A DNA stretch of 64,000 bases from Halpernia sp048269545 (GTDB lineage Bacteria; Bacteroidota; Bacteroidia; Flavobacteriales; Weeksellaceae), in assembly GCF_048269545.1 (NCBI RefSeq), contig NZ_JBLXIJ010000001.1, forward strand, positions 1-64,000, given 5' to 3'. Position 1 is the stretch's first letter. Each line of letters starts with the position of its first letter. The notes below the pieces were generated by a model, which saw nothing but the letters and a program-made list of their open reading frames with translations, was not told the origin of the DNA and searched no databases. The position numbers were made by a program, and so were the translations under genes. Positions 16,706 through 25,710 of the stretch are shown piece after piece.

Positions 16706-17584
16706 TTAGGAATTTTTCTTCGCTCTAATCATCGCTTCCATCATATCCCACATATCTTGCGGAATTTGTTCGAGCATATTAAATTCTCCTGCGCCTTGCA
16801 ACCATTCGCCACCATCAATTGTAACAACTTCTCCATTTACATAAGCTGAAAAATCTGAAACCAAATATGCCGCAAGATTTGCCAATTCTTGATGATCTCC
16901 TACTCTTCTTAACGGTACTTTTTTACGCATATCAAATTTTTCTGCTAAATCTCCTGGTAAAAGTCTTTCCCAAGCTCCTTTTGTAGGAAATGGACCGGGC
17001 GCAATTGCATTAAATCTAATATTATATTTTGCCCATTCTACAGCTAAACTTCGTGTCATTGCGAGAACACCGGCTTTTGCACAAGCGGAAGGAACGACAT
17101 AAGCGGAACCTGTCCATGCGTAAGTTGTTACAATATTTAAAACCGTTCCCGGAATTTTATTTTCAATCCAATATTTTCCAACGGAAAGTGTACAATTTTT
17201 TGTTCCTTTTAAAACAATATCCAAAATAGAATCAAATGCGGAATGCGTTAATCTTTCTGTCGGTGAAATAAAATTTCCTGCAGCATTATTCAGCAAAATA
17301 TCAATTTGTCCAAATTCTTTTACTGCGGCGTCTTTCATGGCTTCTACTTCGTCCCAATTTCTTACGTCACACGCAACGCACAAAACTTTTCCACCCGTTT
17401 CATCTTCTAATTCTTTTGCTGTATTTTGTAATTTTTCTAAATTTCTTGAAGTGATTACGACTTTTGCTCCGAGTTGCAGAAAATATTTGGTCATTGCTTT
17501 TCCGAGTCCGCTTCCACCTCCAGTTACGATGGCAACTTTATCTTTTAATGCGTCTTCACGAAGCATTGGTTGTGTGTAATTCAT
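16706..17584 (-). CDS. SDR-family 2,4-dienoyl-CoA reductase (DECR type)
   Basis: A 292-residue Rossmann-fold dehydrogenase. The cofactor loop TGGGSGLG is at 21-28, with NNAAGNF at 99-105. The canonical YxxxK is not present: the lysine is Lys170 in PSACAKAG and the position four residues earlier is Ser166. That arrangement, with the following RFNAIAPGPFPTKGA, is what mitochondrial DECR-type 2,4-dienoyl-CoA reductases show, so I prefer that over a generic SDR. The activity would reduce double bonds during beta-oxidation of polyunsaturated fatty acids. It lies between two peptidase genes, with no beta-oxidation neighbours in the window. Confidence 0.75.
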   Translation of the reverse strand: MNYTQPMLREDALKDKVAIVTGGGSGLGKAMTKYFLQLGAKVVITSRNLEKLQNTAKELEDETGGKVLCVACDVRNWDEVEAMKDAAVKEFGQIDILLNNAAGNFISPTERLTHSAFDSILDIVLKGTKNCTLSVGKYWIENKIPGTVLNIVTTYAWTGSAYVVPSACAKAGVLAMTRSLAVEWAKYNIRFNAIAPGPFPTKGAWERLLPGDLAEKFDMRKKVPLRRVGDHQELANLAAYLVSDFSAYVNGEVVTIDGGEWLQGAGEFNMLEQIPQDMWDMMEAMIRAKKNS

Positions 17585-17665
17585 GCTATTTTTATTTAGG
17601 TTTAAATTTAAGATTAATTTTTTGGAAAGAGAAATTAATTAAAATGTATTGGTTATTAAATAAAA

Positions 17666-17692
17666 AAAACTGCAACCAAAGATTGCAGTTTT
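17666..17692 (-). terminator. Terminator of the M16 peptidase gene
   Basis: Ten-bp stem AAAACTGCAA (17666-17675) / TTGCAGTTTT (17683-17692) with a 7-base loop; the A-run before it becomes a T-run on the minus strand. It is 20 bases past the M16 stop. Confidence 0.8.
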
Positions 17693-17712
17693 AAAATAAT
17701 ATTTAAAAAAAT

Positions 17713-20637
17713 TTAGTACCCGAAAATCTCTTCTAAAGTCAAGACTTTTACATCTCCCAATTTTTTCAATTGTTCCATCGTTACATTTTTATCAGAAGCA
17801 ACAATTGCGTAAGTGTATGGTTTGTTTTTGAAATATTCATCATGGAATTTTTCTAAATCCCCCATCGAAACATCTCCGACTTGCGCATAAACTTTTTTAC
17901 GAATATCTTCATTAAGACCTAAATCTTTCGCAGCCAAATAATTATAAATAATACCATCTTGCGTAATTCTTTCCGTTTCGATGTCTTTTTTTACTTGGTT
18001 TTTTGCTAAAAATAAATTGCCTTCTAAACTTGGTAAAGTTGTTAAAAGCTCATTCATTGCAGCGGTAGATTCATTAAATTTATCCGCTTGACTTCCCACA
18101 TAACTCAAAATATAATAATCTTGGTCTTTTTTCTGTGGACTTACATAATAACCGTAAGTGCTGTAAGCTAAAGCTTTACTTTCTCTGATGGTTTGAAAAA
18201 CAATAGAACCCATTCCGCCACCAAAATAATTATTATAAACATTTACCAAAGTAGTTTTGTCTGGGCTGTAAGAATCGGTATTTCTAATCCATCTTGTTTC
18301 TGCTTGAACCATATCATAATTTGCAAATAAAACCTGATTATTTGCTGGTTTCACTTGTTTAAATACTTTTTCAGCGGGTGCAACAGCAAAATTTTCTGGA
18401 ACTTTGTGCATTGTTTTCAAAGTGGAAACCAAATCATTTAAAGCAAGTGGTCCATAATAAATTATAGTTTGCTCATAATTATTTAGATTTTTCAAATGAT
18501 CTACCAATTCTTGTGAAGTAGTTGTTTCTAAATCTTTAGCGGACAAAGTGTAATTAAATTTATTATCTGCGCCGTAAATCGCATAGTTTGTAAGACCTTG
18601 CATTATTGCACCTTTATTTAATTTACTGTCTTTTCTGCTTTTATTAATTCTTGCTTTTAAATTTGCTAAAGCGGCGTCATCTGGTTTCACATTATTAATG
18701 ATAGATTCATATAGCTCAACTGCTTTTCCGAAATTATCTTGTAAACCTTCGATAGAAACTGTAGTATATTCTGGACCAGAAGAAATATTAAAACTACAAG
18801 CAATTTTATAAAATTCTTTGGAAATCTGTTCCGCAGACATTTTATCAGTTCCTAAAAACTGAATGTAACTTGCAGCTAAAGATTCTTTTAAATCATTATA
18901 AGTTCCTACTTTATATCTGTATTTTAAACGGAAAATAGAGTTGTCTTTATTTGGAACATACAATACATCTGCAGCGCCCAATTTAGATTTTTGTAAATCT
19001 TTATTATAATCTAAAAACACAGGTTTTGATGGATTATTCGGCATATCATCTACCATTTTTACAAACGGAGATTGCTTATCTGGATTGGTAGAAACGGCTG
19101 TAATATGTGGTTTCTCAACTTTCTCACGGTTTTGCTTTTCACCTTTTCTTTTAAAAACTGCAACGTAATTATCTCCTAAATATTTGTTAGCGAAATTTAC
19201 TACTTCTGCTTTTGTAATTTTAGATAAATCATTTACATAAGCCACTTGATCTCTCCAGTTTAATTCTGAAGTAAAAGCATCCATCAAAGAACTAGCGCGA
19301 CTTCCGTAAGATTCACTTTCATAAATTTTACTTTTTTTGATATTATTTACAATAGATGTAATTAAATCATCGTCAAAATTTCCTTTTTTCAAATTATCAA
19401 TTTGACCTAAAAGCAAAGTTTTCACCTCATCTAAAGATTGACCAGTTGTTGGTGAAGCTGATAAATAAAGCACACCGTGATCAATTAAAGTATAAGTAAA
19501 TGCAGACGCACGTAATAGTTTTTGTTTTTTAACTAAATTTAAATCTAATAAACCCGCTTTTCCATTAGTTAAAACTTGCCCAACTAAATCTGCAATTAAA
19601 ACATCTTTATCTTTATTACCGGGAAGTCTATAACCCATTGTTAAACTTTCTGCATCTGGACCAACAATTTCCTTAATAATTGGAGATGTAATTGGACTTT
19701 CTTGTTCAAAAGTATATTTTGGAACTGGTTTAGAAGCCATATTTTTAAATGACGCATCGATTTTTGCGATTACTTCATTTGGATCAAAATCTCCCGACAT
19801 AATAATTCCCATATTATTAGGAACATAATAAGTGTGGAAATAATTTCTAATTTTTATTAATGAAGGATTTTTTAAATCTTTAATTGTTCCAATTGTCGTT
19901 TGTTTACCGTAATTATGTTTTTTAAATAAATTGGCAAAAAGTGTTTCAAAAACTTGATTTCCATCACTATCCAAACCACGGTTTTTTTCTTCATAAACCG
20001 CTTCTAATTCTGTGTGAAATAATCTTAAAATTGGATTACGAAAACGTTCCGATTGAACGGTAATATATTTATCAATAGAAGAACTTGGAACATCATCTGT
20101 ATAAACAGTTTGCTCAAAACTTGTAAAAGCATTCGTTCCTTGTGCACCCATAGAAGACATTAATTTGTCATATTCATTCGCAATTGCAAACTTACTTGCA
20201 ACACCAGAAACAGAATCTATTTTTTTATAAATAGCTTTTCTTTTCGCGTCATCTGTTGTTTTATTGTAAGTTTCATAGAGCGCATCAATTTTGTCTAATT
20301 GGGGTTTTTCTTTTGCCCAATCTAAAGTGCCGTATTTATCGGTTCCTTTAAAAAGCATATGCTCTAAATAATGCGCCAAACCTGTATTTGTAGCAGGATC
20401 TGTTTTACTTCCCGCTTTTACTGCGACATAAGCTTGAATTCTTGGATCTTTTGGAGTTGGACTTAAGATTACAGTTAAACCATTTTTCAAGGTGTAAAAC
20501 CTGGCTTTCATCGGGTCGTTGGAAACGTATTTGTACGTGTAACCGCCGTCTGTTGCTGTCTTCCATTCAAATTTATCTTGGGCAAAAAGATGGACTACCA
20601 AAAATAAAAGTAGAAATTGTAACGATTTTTTTATCAT
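17713..20637 (-). CDS. Exported M16-family (pitrilysin-like) peptidase
   Basis: A 974-residue two-lobed M16 peptidase. The inverted zinc motif HYLEH (HxxEH) lies at residues 89-93 in the first half, with downstream glutamates in ELEAVYEEKNRGLD. The second half is the non-catalytic lobe expected for a clamshell M16 enzyme. An N-terminal signal peptide (residues 1-19, ending VHLFAQ) predicts export to the periplasm. Such enzymes degrade peptides. The gene is preceded by a 154-base gap after pyrC and followed by its own terminator. No truncation is seen. Confidence 0.92.
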   Translation of the reverse strand: MIKKSLQFLLLFLVVHLFAQDKFEWKTATDGGYTYKYVSNDPMKARFYTLKNGLTVILSPTPKDPRIQAYVAVKAGSKTDPATNTGLAHYLEHMLFKGTDKYGTLDWAKEKPQLDKIDALYETYNKTTDDAKRKAIYKKIDSVSGVASKFAIANEYDKLMSSMGAQGTNAFTSFEQTVYTDDVPSSSIDKYITVQSERFRNPILRLFHTELEAVYEEKNRGLDSDGNQVFETLFANLFKKHNYGKQTTIGTIKDLKNPSLIKIRNYFHTYYVPNNMGIIMSGDFDPNEVIAKIDASFKNMASKPVPKYTFEQESPITSPIIKEIVGPDAESLTMGYRLPGNKDKDVLIADLVGQVLTNGKAGLLDLNLVKKQKLLRASAFTYTLIDHGVLYLSASPTTGQSLDEVKTLLLGQIDNLKKGNFDDDLITSIVNNIKKSKIYESESYGSRASSLMDAFTSELNWRDQVAYVNDLSKITKAEVVNFANKYLGDNYVAVFKRKGEKQNREKVEKPHITAVSTNPDKQSPFVKMVDDMPNNPSKPVFLDYNKDLQKSKLGAADVLYVPNKDNSIFRLKYRYKVGTYNDLKESLAASYIQFLGTDKMSAEQISKEFYKIACSFNISSGPEYTTVSIEGLQDNFGKAVELYESIINNVKPDDAALANLKARINKSRKDSKLNKGAIMQGLTNYAIYGADNKFNYTLSAKDLETTTSQELVDHLKNLNNYEQTIIYYGPLALNDLVSTLKTMHKVPENFAVAPAEKVFKQVKPANNQVLFANYDMVQAETRWIRNTDSYSPDKTTLVNVYNNYFGGGMGSIVFQTIRESKALAYSTYGYYVSPQKKDQDYYILSYVGSQADKFNESTAAMNELLTTLPSLEGNLFLAKNQVKKDIETERITQDGIIYNYLAAKDLGLNEDIRKKVYAQVGDVSMGDLEKFHDEYFKNKPYTYAIVASDKNVTMEQLKKLGDVKVLTLEEIFGY

Positions 20638-20791
20638 ATTAATAAAGTTTTTTTTAATGTGAAGTAAATGTAATTAAATTTTTGATATTTGTTTCAATAT
20701 AATATTAAACCTGAATGTTTTTCATAATTTTTTAGGTTTTACTAAGAAGAAAAATATAATTTTTTTGGATGTTTGGGATTTGGATTAAAAT

Positions 20792-22126
20792 TTATCTTTC
20801 AAAAAGTAATCTTTCTCCGTATTTATCAGAGTTAATTTCACCGTTATCGAAAACCAAATTTCCATTAACGAAAGTGTGTGTGATTTTAGAATGAAAAGTT
20901 TTTCCTTCAAACGGACTCCATCCGCATTTTGCTAAAATATTCTTTTTAGAAACAGTATATTCTTCATTTAAATCTACCAAAACCAAATCTGCCTTGAAAC
21001 CTTCTTTTAGGAATCCACGTTTTTCTATTTCAAATAAAATGGCTGGATTATGACACATTTTTTGAACTAATTTTTCTAAAGAAATTTTTCCATTTTTATA
21101 ATGTTCCAACATTTGATTTAAAGCATGTTGCACTAAAGGTCCGCCAGAAGGCGCTTGCAAATATTTTTTAGATTTTTCTTCCAAAGTATGCGGCGCGTGA
21201 TCAGTTGCAATCACATCAATTCTATCATCCAAAAGCGCTTTCCAAAGTTCATCTTGGTCTTTTTGCGTTTTTATTGCAGGATTCCATTTGATGAAATTTC
21301 CTTTTTCTGCATAATCATTATCGGAAAAACTTAAATGATGAATACAAACTTCGGCCGTAATTTTTTTGTCTTTTAAGGGAATATCATTTCTAAATAAATC
21401 CATTTCTTTAGCGGTCGAAAGATGAAAAACGTGCAATCTCGCACCAGTTTTTTTAGCCAATTCAATCGCGTTTGAAGAAGAAATATAACACGCTTCTTCA
21501 CTTCTAATAATTGGATGCATTTCCACTGGAATATCTTCGCCAAATTCTTGTTTCGCTTTTTCTAAATTTTCTCTTATCGTTGTTTCATCTTCGCAATGAA
21601 CGGCAATTAACAATTTTACCTTTGAAAAAATTTTTTCTAAAGTTTCAGGATTATCAACCAACATATTTCCGGTCGAAGAACCGAGAAAAAGTTTTATTCC
21701 TGCGACATTTCTTGGATTTGTTTTTAGTAATTCTTCCAAATTGTCATTCGTTCCACCCATCATAAAAGAATAATTGGCGTAAGAATTTTTTGCAGCAATT
21801 TTATATTTTTCTTCTAAAATTTCTTGCGTTACGGCGTTTGGAACCGTGTTTGGTTGCTCAATAAAACTTGTAATTCCACCTGCAATTGCTGCGCGAGATT
21901 CACTTTCAATATCGCCTTTCCAAGTTAAACCAGGTTCGCGAAAATGCACTTGATCATCAATAATTCCGGGCAAAATATATTTTCCGGAAGCGTCAATTAT
22001 TTTGTCTAAATTTTCTTCAGAAATGTCGTTTGATATTTTTTTAATTAAATCATTTTCAATCAACAAATCACTTTTAAAAATTTGATTTTCATTAATGAGT
22101 GTGGCGTTTTTAATTAAGATTTTCAT
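20792..22126 (-). CDS. pyrC: Dihydroorotase
   Basis: A 444-residue amidohydrolase-fold enzyme of pyrimidine synthesis that cyclises carbamoyl-aspartate to dihydroorotate. Metal-site residues that are visible: Lys145 (carboxylated; GIKLFLGSS), His177 (AVHCEDE), His235 (HVFHLSTAK) and Asp309 (ATDHAPH). The usual first-strand HxH is Gln59-Val-His61 here (IDDQVHFREPG). I recall the same Gln in the Porphyromonas enzyme, so it is probably typical of the phylum rather than an inactivating change. It stands alone; the nearest upstream gene is divergent. Confidence 0.92.
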   Translation of the reverse strand: MKILIKNATLINENQIFKSDLLIENDLIKKISNDISEENLDKIIDASGKYILPGIIDDQVHFREPGLTWKGDIESESRAAIAGGITSFIEQPNTVPNAVTQEILEEKYKIAAKNSYANYSFMMGGTNDNLEELLKTNPRNVAGIKLFLGSSTGNMLVDNPETLEKIFSKVKLLIAVHCEDETTIRENLEKAKQEFGEDIPVEMHPIIRSEEACYISSSNAIELAKKTGARLHVFHLSTAKEMDLFRNDIPLKDKKITAEVCIHHLSFSDNDYAEKGNFIKWNPAIKTQKDQDELWKALLDDRIDVIATDHAPHTLEEKSKKYLQAPSGGPLVQHALNQMLEHYKNGKISLEKLVQKMCHNPAILFEIEKRGFLKEGFKADLVLVDLNEEYTVSKKNILAKCGWSPFEGKTFHSKITHTFVNGNLVFDNGEINSDKYGERLLFER

Positions 22127-22186
22127 TTATTCTACTTCGATATTTGTAGTTTTGGATAGGAAGACTTTGCTTGAAAGCCCTTTCCA

Positions 22187-22194
22187 CAAATTTA
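22187..22194 (-). promoter_or_regulatory. Possible -7 box for pyrC
   Basis: On the minus strand it reads TAAATTTG, an exact TAnnTTTG match, about 60 bases before the pyrC start. No matching -33 element is evident. Confidence 0.35.
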
Positions 22195-22235
22195 AAAATT
22201 TAAAACAAATAATATTGTCTATTTTCACTCTCTAT

Positions 22236-22260
22236 TCTCAAATCTTTTAATCTCAAATCT
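22236..22260. repeat. Short direct repeat upstream of the flippase gene
   Basis: TCTCAAATCT occurs at 22236-22245 and 22251-22260 with TTTAA between. This is a two-unit version of the small tandem arrays seen elsewhere in the window, here just before a promoter box. Confidence 0.35.
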
Positions 22261-22267
22261 ATTTAAT

Positions 22268-22275
22268 TACATTTG
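22268..22275 (+). promoter_or_regulatory. -7 box for the flippase gene
   Basis: TACATTTG is an exact TAnnTTTG match, 26 bases before the TTG start at 22294. It supports that start, since any upstream start would lie ahead of the transcript. Confidence 0.5.
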
Positions 22276-22293
22276 CAAAAAACTTAGTAGATT

Positions 22294-23742
22294 TTGTATA
22301 AGAAATTATTGGGACAAACTGCAATTTATGGTTTAAGCACGGTTATAATCCGACTTTTTCCATTTATCATTTCGCCGATTGTTACAGCGAGATTTGGTCC
22401 AACTGCTTTAGCTCCTTTTATAGATTTTTATTCTGTGGCAGGAATTATTATTGTTCTGCTTTCTCACGGGATGGAAACCACTTTTTTCCGTTTTGCAGAA
22501 AAAGAGCAAAATTCTCAGAAACTCATTTCTACATCGACTTTAAGTGTAGTTTTTGCTTCATTAATTTTTGTTATTTTTTCCAACATTTTCCAAACAGATC
22601 TAGCTATTGCTTTTAAAACACCAGATCAAGTCAATCTTTTATTAATGATTGTTTGTGTTTTGGGTTTAGACGGTTTAAGCACGATGCCTTTTGTGATTTT
22701 AAGAAAAACTGGAAGACCTAAAAAATATGCAGTCATTAAAATTATTAATGGTGTTATTAATTTTCTTTTGGTTTTATTTTTTTTAGTTCTCCTTCCAAAA
22801 TTAGGAAATACAGGTTTTTTAGGATTTACTTACAATCCAAAATTTGGAATTGGATATGTTTTTGTCGCCAATTTAGTTGCAAGTGCAGTTACTTTTCTTC
22901 TTCTTTTTCAAGAATTAAAAACAGTTCGATTTGGTGCTTTCGATTGGTCTTTATGGAAAAAAATGATGGCTTATTCTTGGCCAATAACTGTTGCGGGATT
23001 AGCTGGTGTTGTAAATGAAACTATGGATCGCCAATTTTTAAAATATTTATTACCGAACGGAATCAACACCGAACAAATGGCAATTTACGGCGCAGTTTGC
23101 AAAATTGTTACTTTCCTTACTTTGTTTCGACAAGCCTATTTATTAGGAATTGAACCTTTCTTTTTTTCGCACGCAAAAAACGAGAATTCTGGTCAATCTT
23201 ATGCGAAATTAATGGACATGTTTGTGGTTGTAAATTGCGTAATTCTTTTAGCCTTATGTGCAAATCTAAATTGGCTTGCCCATTTTTATTTAAGAAATCC
23301 TGCGTATAATATTGGAATTCCAATTGTGCCGATTGTTTTGATGGCGGCTGTTTTTCTTGGGATTTATCTTAATATGTCGGTTTGGTATAAATTATCAGAC
23401 AAAACAATATTTGGCGCATATCTTTCTTTATTAGGCGCTATTGTTACAGTAGGAATTAATGTTTATTTTATTCCTAAATATGGATTTTGGGCATCAACTT
23501 GGGCAACATTTTTCTCTTATTTTTCTATGATGACGGTTTCTTATTTTTTAGGACAATATTTTTATCCAGTTCCTTATCACATGAAGAAAATTTTGCTTTA
23601 TCTAGGCGGAAGTATTTTATTTTCCGTGCTTTCTTTCTATGTTTTTAATGGAAATTTAATTATTGGAAATGCTTTATTATTGCTGTATATTGCAGTCATT
23701 ACTTTTGTAGAAAAAGACCAATTAAAAAGACTTATTAAATAA
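22294..23742 (+). CDS. Polysaccharide flippase (Wzx/MATE-like)
   Basis: A 482-residue integral membrane protein with about 12-14 hydrophobic segments throughout, of the MOP (multidrug/oligosaccharidyl-lipid/polysaccharide) exporter superfamily. The N-terminus (KKLLGQTAIYGLSTVIIRLFP) is typical of Bacteroidota flippases. Such proteins move lipid-linked oligosaccharides across the inner membrane. The start is TTG; the next in-frame ATG would cut into the first segment. It is followed at 58 bases by a sugar-phosphate nucleotidyltransferase gene with its own promoter box, and the two plausibly serve surface polysaccharide synthesis. Confidence 0.85.
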   Translation: MYKKLLGQTAIYGLSTVIIRLFPFIISPIVTARFGPTALAPFIDFYSVAGIIIVLLSHGMETTFFRFAEKEQNSQKLISTSTLSVVFASLIFVIFSNIFQTDLAIAFKTPDQVNLLLMIVCVLGLDGLSTMPFVILRKTGRPKKYAVIKIINGVINFLLVLFFLVLLPKLGNTGFLGFTYNPKFGIGYVFVANLVASAVTFLLLFQELKTVRFGAFDWSLWKKMMAYSWPITVAGLAGVVNETMDRQFLKYLLPNGINTEQMAIYGAVCKIVTFLTLFRQAYLLGIEPFFFSHAKNENSGQSYAKLMDMFVVVNCVILLALCANLNWLAHFYLRNPAYNIGIPIVPIVLMAAVFLGIYLNMSVWYKLSDKTIFGAYLSLLGAIVTVGINVYFIPKYGFWASTWATFFSYFSMMTVSYFLGQYFYPVPYHMKKILLYLGGSILFSVLSFYVFNGNLIIGNALLLLYIAVITFVEKDQLKRLIK

Positions 23743-23758
23743 TTTTAGAAAAATATAG

Positions 23759-23766
23759 TAGTTTTG
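23759..23766 (+). promoter_or_regulatory. -7 box for the nucleotidyltransferase gene
   Basis: TAGTTTTG matches TAnnTTTG and lies 34 bases before the ATG, in the gap after the flippase gene. Confidence 0.5.
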
Positions 23767-23800
23767 CATTTCTGATTAAAAATAACTTTAATAAATAAAG

Positions 23801-24826
23801 ATGAAAATAATAGTTCCAATGGCTGGAAGAGGTTCCAGATTAAGACCACATACTTTGACGGTTCCAAAACCTTTAATCCCAATTGCAGGAAAACCAATTG
23901 TACAAAGATTAGTAGAAGACATTGCAAAAGTTGCCGGAGAAAATATTGATGAAATCGCTTTCATTATTGGCGACTTTGGAGTTGAAGTTGAAGAATCTTT
24001 ATTAAAAATTGCTGAAGAATTAGGTGCAAAAGGAAGCATTTATGTTCAAGAACATCCACTTGGAACAGCTCACGCCATTAAATGTGCAGAAGATTCTATG
24101 CAAGGTGATGTGGTAGTTGCGTTTGCAGATACTTTATTTAAAGCAGATTTCATTCTTGACACCAATTCTGATGGTGTAATTTGGGTGAAAAAAGTAGATA
24201 ATCCATCTGCTTTTGGAGTGGTAAAATTAGACGATTATGGTTTTATCACAGATTTTGTAGAAAAACCAAAAGAATTTGTTTCAGATTTGGCAATTATAGG
24301 GATTTATTATTTCCGAAGTGCAGAAAAATTAATGGAAGAAATCAATTATATTATGGACAATAATATAATGGAAGGCGGCGAATATCAATTAACAAGAGCT
24401 TTAGAAAATCTTCGTCAGAAAGGGGCGAAATTTTCTCTTGGAAAAGTAGATGATTGGATGGATTGTGGAAACAAAAATGCAACCGTAGAAACAAACGGCA
24501 AAGTTTTACAATATGAGAAAGAAGAAATGTCTCACTTTCCTACTTCTGCTCAAATTGAAAATTGTATGATAATTCCACCTTGTTTTATTGGTGAAAATGT
24601 TAAAATAAAAAATTCTAAAATCGGTCCTTGTGTTTCTTTAGGAAACAATACCATAATTATTAATTCTAATATTGACAATTCATTAATTCAAGAAAATACA
24701 ACCATTGATCACGGAAATCTTAGCAATTCTATGATTGGTAATTCCGCAGAATATTATGGCGTTGCTCGAGAAATTTCTTTAGGAGACTTTTCTGTTTTAG
24801 ATTTTTTATCTAAAGGAGGAAACTAA
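23801..24826 (+). CDS. Sugar-phosphate nucleotidyltransferase
   Basis: A 341-residue nucleotidyltransferase that activates a sugar phosphate to an NDP-sugar. The N-terminal NTP-binding loop reads MAGRGSRLRPHTL, followed by PKPLIPIAGKP. A DTL acidic site (VAFADTLF) and VEKPKEF follow, the usual layout for RmlA/GlmU-like enzymes. The C-terminal 80 residues have the isoleucine-rich hexapeptide pattern of a left-handed beta-helix (ENVKIKNSKIGPCVSL). The specific sugar and nucleotide cannot be told. Its neighbours are a flippase upstream and a DUF4292 lipoprotein with an EnvC-like protein downstream. Confidence 0.88.
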   Translation: MKIIVPMAGRGSRLRPHTLTVPKPLIPIAGKPIVQRLVEDIAKVAGENIDEIAFIIGDFGVEVEESLLKIAEELGAKGSIYVQEHPLGTAHAIKCAEDSMQGDVVVAFADTLFKADFILDTNSDGVIWVKKVDNPSAFGVVKLDDYGFITDFVEKPKEFVSDLAIIGIYYFRSAEKLMEEINYIMDNNIMEGGEYQLTRALENLRQKGAKFSLGKVDDWMDCGNKNATVETNGKVLQYEKEEMSHFPTSAQIENCMIIPPCFIGENVKIKNSKIGPCVSLGNNTIIINSNIDNSLIQENTTIDHGNLSNSMIGNSAEYYGVAREISLGDFSVLDFLSKGGN

Positions 24827-24915
24827 TAGCTCTTAGCCTTCGTAAATAAAAACAGCATCATTAAACCTAAAAATTTGGCGTAAATATTGTTAAATCCTGG
24901 GTTTAAATAAGTTTT

Positions 24916-25710
24916 ATGAAAAAATATATTATTTTAATATTTATCGGTTTATTTCTTTCTTCTTGCAAAACCAAAGTTGTAAGCACTACACCAACTGATA
25001 TTAATGCAACAATTGTTTCCAATACCTTCTTTTATAATGAAATTTTGAAAGATGCAAACTATGATGCTTTGAAAATTAATAGTAGAGTAAATATAGAAAA
25101 TGGTAGCTTTATTCCTACTTTAGACGCAACAATATATTTGGAAAAAGATGAAAAAGTATGGTTAAATTTAACGGCTTTATTTTTAAATGTTGCGCGCGGA
25201 ATTGCCACTAATAATGGTATTCAAGCTTATGAAAAGTATAATAAAACTTATATAGATTCAGATTTTGGATATTTAAATCAGCTTTTGAATGTTAATTTTA
25301 TTGATTTAAAATCTTTGCAAAATTTATTAATCGGGAAAACTTTTATTCCAATTATTGAAAATGATTTTAAATTGACGAAGAATGCAGAAGTCTATCAATT
25401 AACCTCAGAAAAAAATCAAATTATAAGAAGCAATGGCAAAGAAAGTGAGTATCAAATTAAAATGAATTATACTCCAGATTTTCAACTTTCTAATGTTACT
25501 CTTAATGATGTGAATTCTGAAGATAGTCTAGAAGTTTATTACAGCAATTGGGAAGTGAATAACAATATTTCATTACCGAAAAACGTTAAAATTATTATAA
25601 ATGGGAAGAAAAGAACTGAAATTTTATTAGAAAATACGAAATTTGATTTTTCTAAAATGGATACACCGTATTCTGTTCCCAATAATTATAAGAAAACTGT
25701 TATTAAATGA
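24916..25710 (+). CDS. DUF4292 lipoprotein
   Basis: A 264-residue lipoprotein: hydrophobic signal (residues 1-16) followed by the lipobox LSSC with Cys17. The rest is beta-rich and resembles DUF4292, a Bacteroidota family whose shape recalls LolA/LolB-like lipid carriers. A role in envelope lipid or lipoprotein handling is inference only. Its stop overlaps the start of the EnvC-like gene (4 bases, ATGA), so the pair is translationally coupled; the DUF4292-M23 pairing is one I recall from many flavobacteria. Confidence 0.8.
   Translation: MKKYIILIFIGLFLSSCKTKVVSTTPTDINATIVSNTFFYNEILKDANYDALKINSRVNIENGSFIPTLDATIYLEKDEKVWLNLTALFLNVARGIATNNGIQAYEKYNKTYIDSDFGYLNQLLNVNFIDLKSLQNLLIGKTFIPIIENDFKLTKNAEVYQLTSEKNQIIRSNGKESEYQIKMNYTPDFQLSNVTLNDVNSEDSLEVYYSNWEVNNNISLPKNVKIIINGKKRTEILLENTKFDFSKMDTPYSVPNNYKKTVIK

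Noticed and set aside
16706..17584. Loss of the catalytic tyrosine in the SDR protein
   Set aside because: The Ser-x-x-x-Lys pattern is normal for DECR-type dienoyl-CoA reductases, so this is classification evidence and not a defect.
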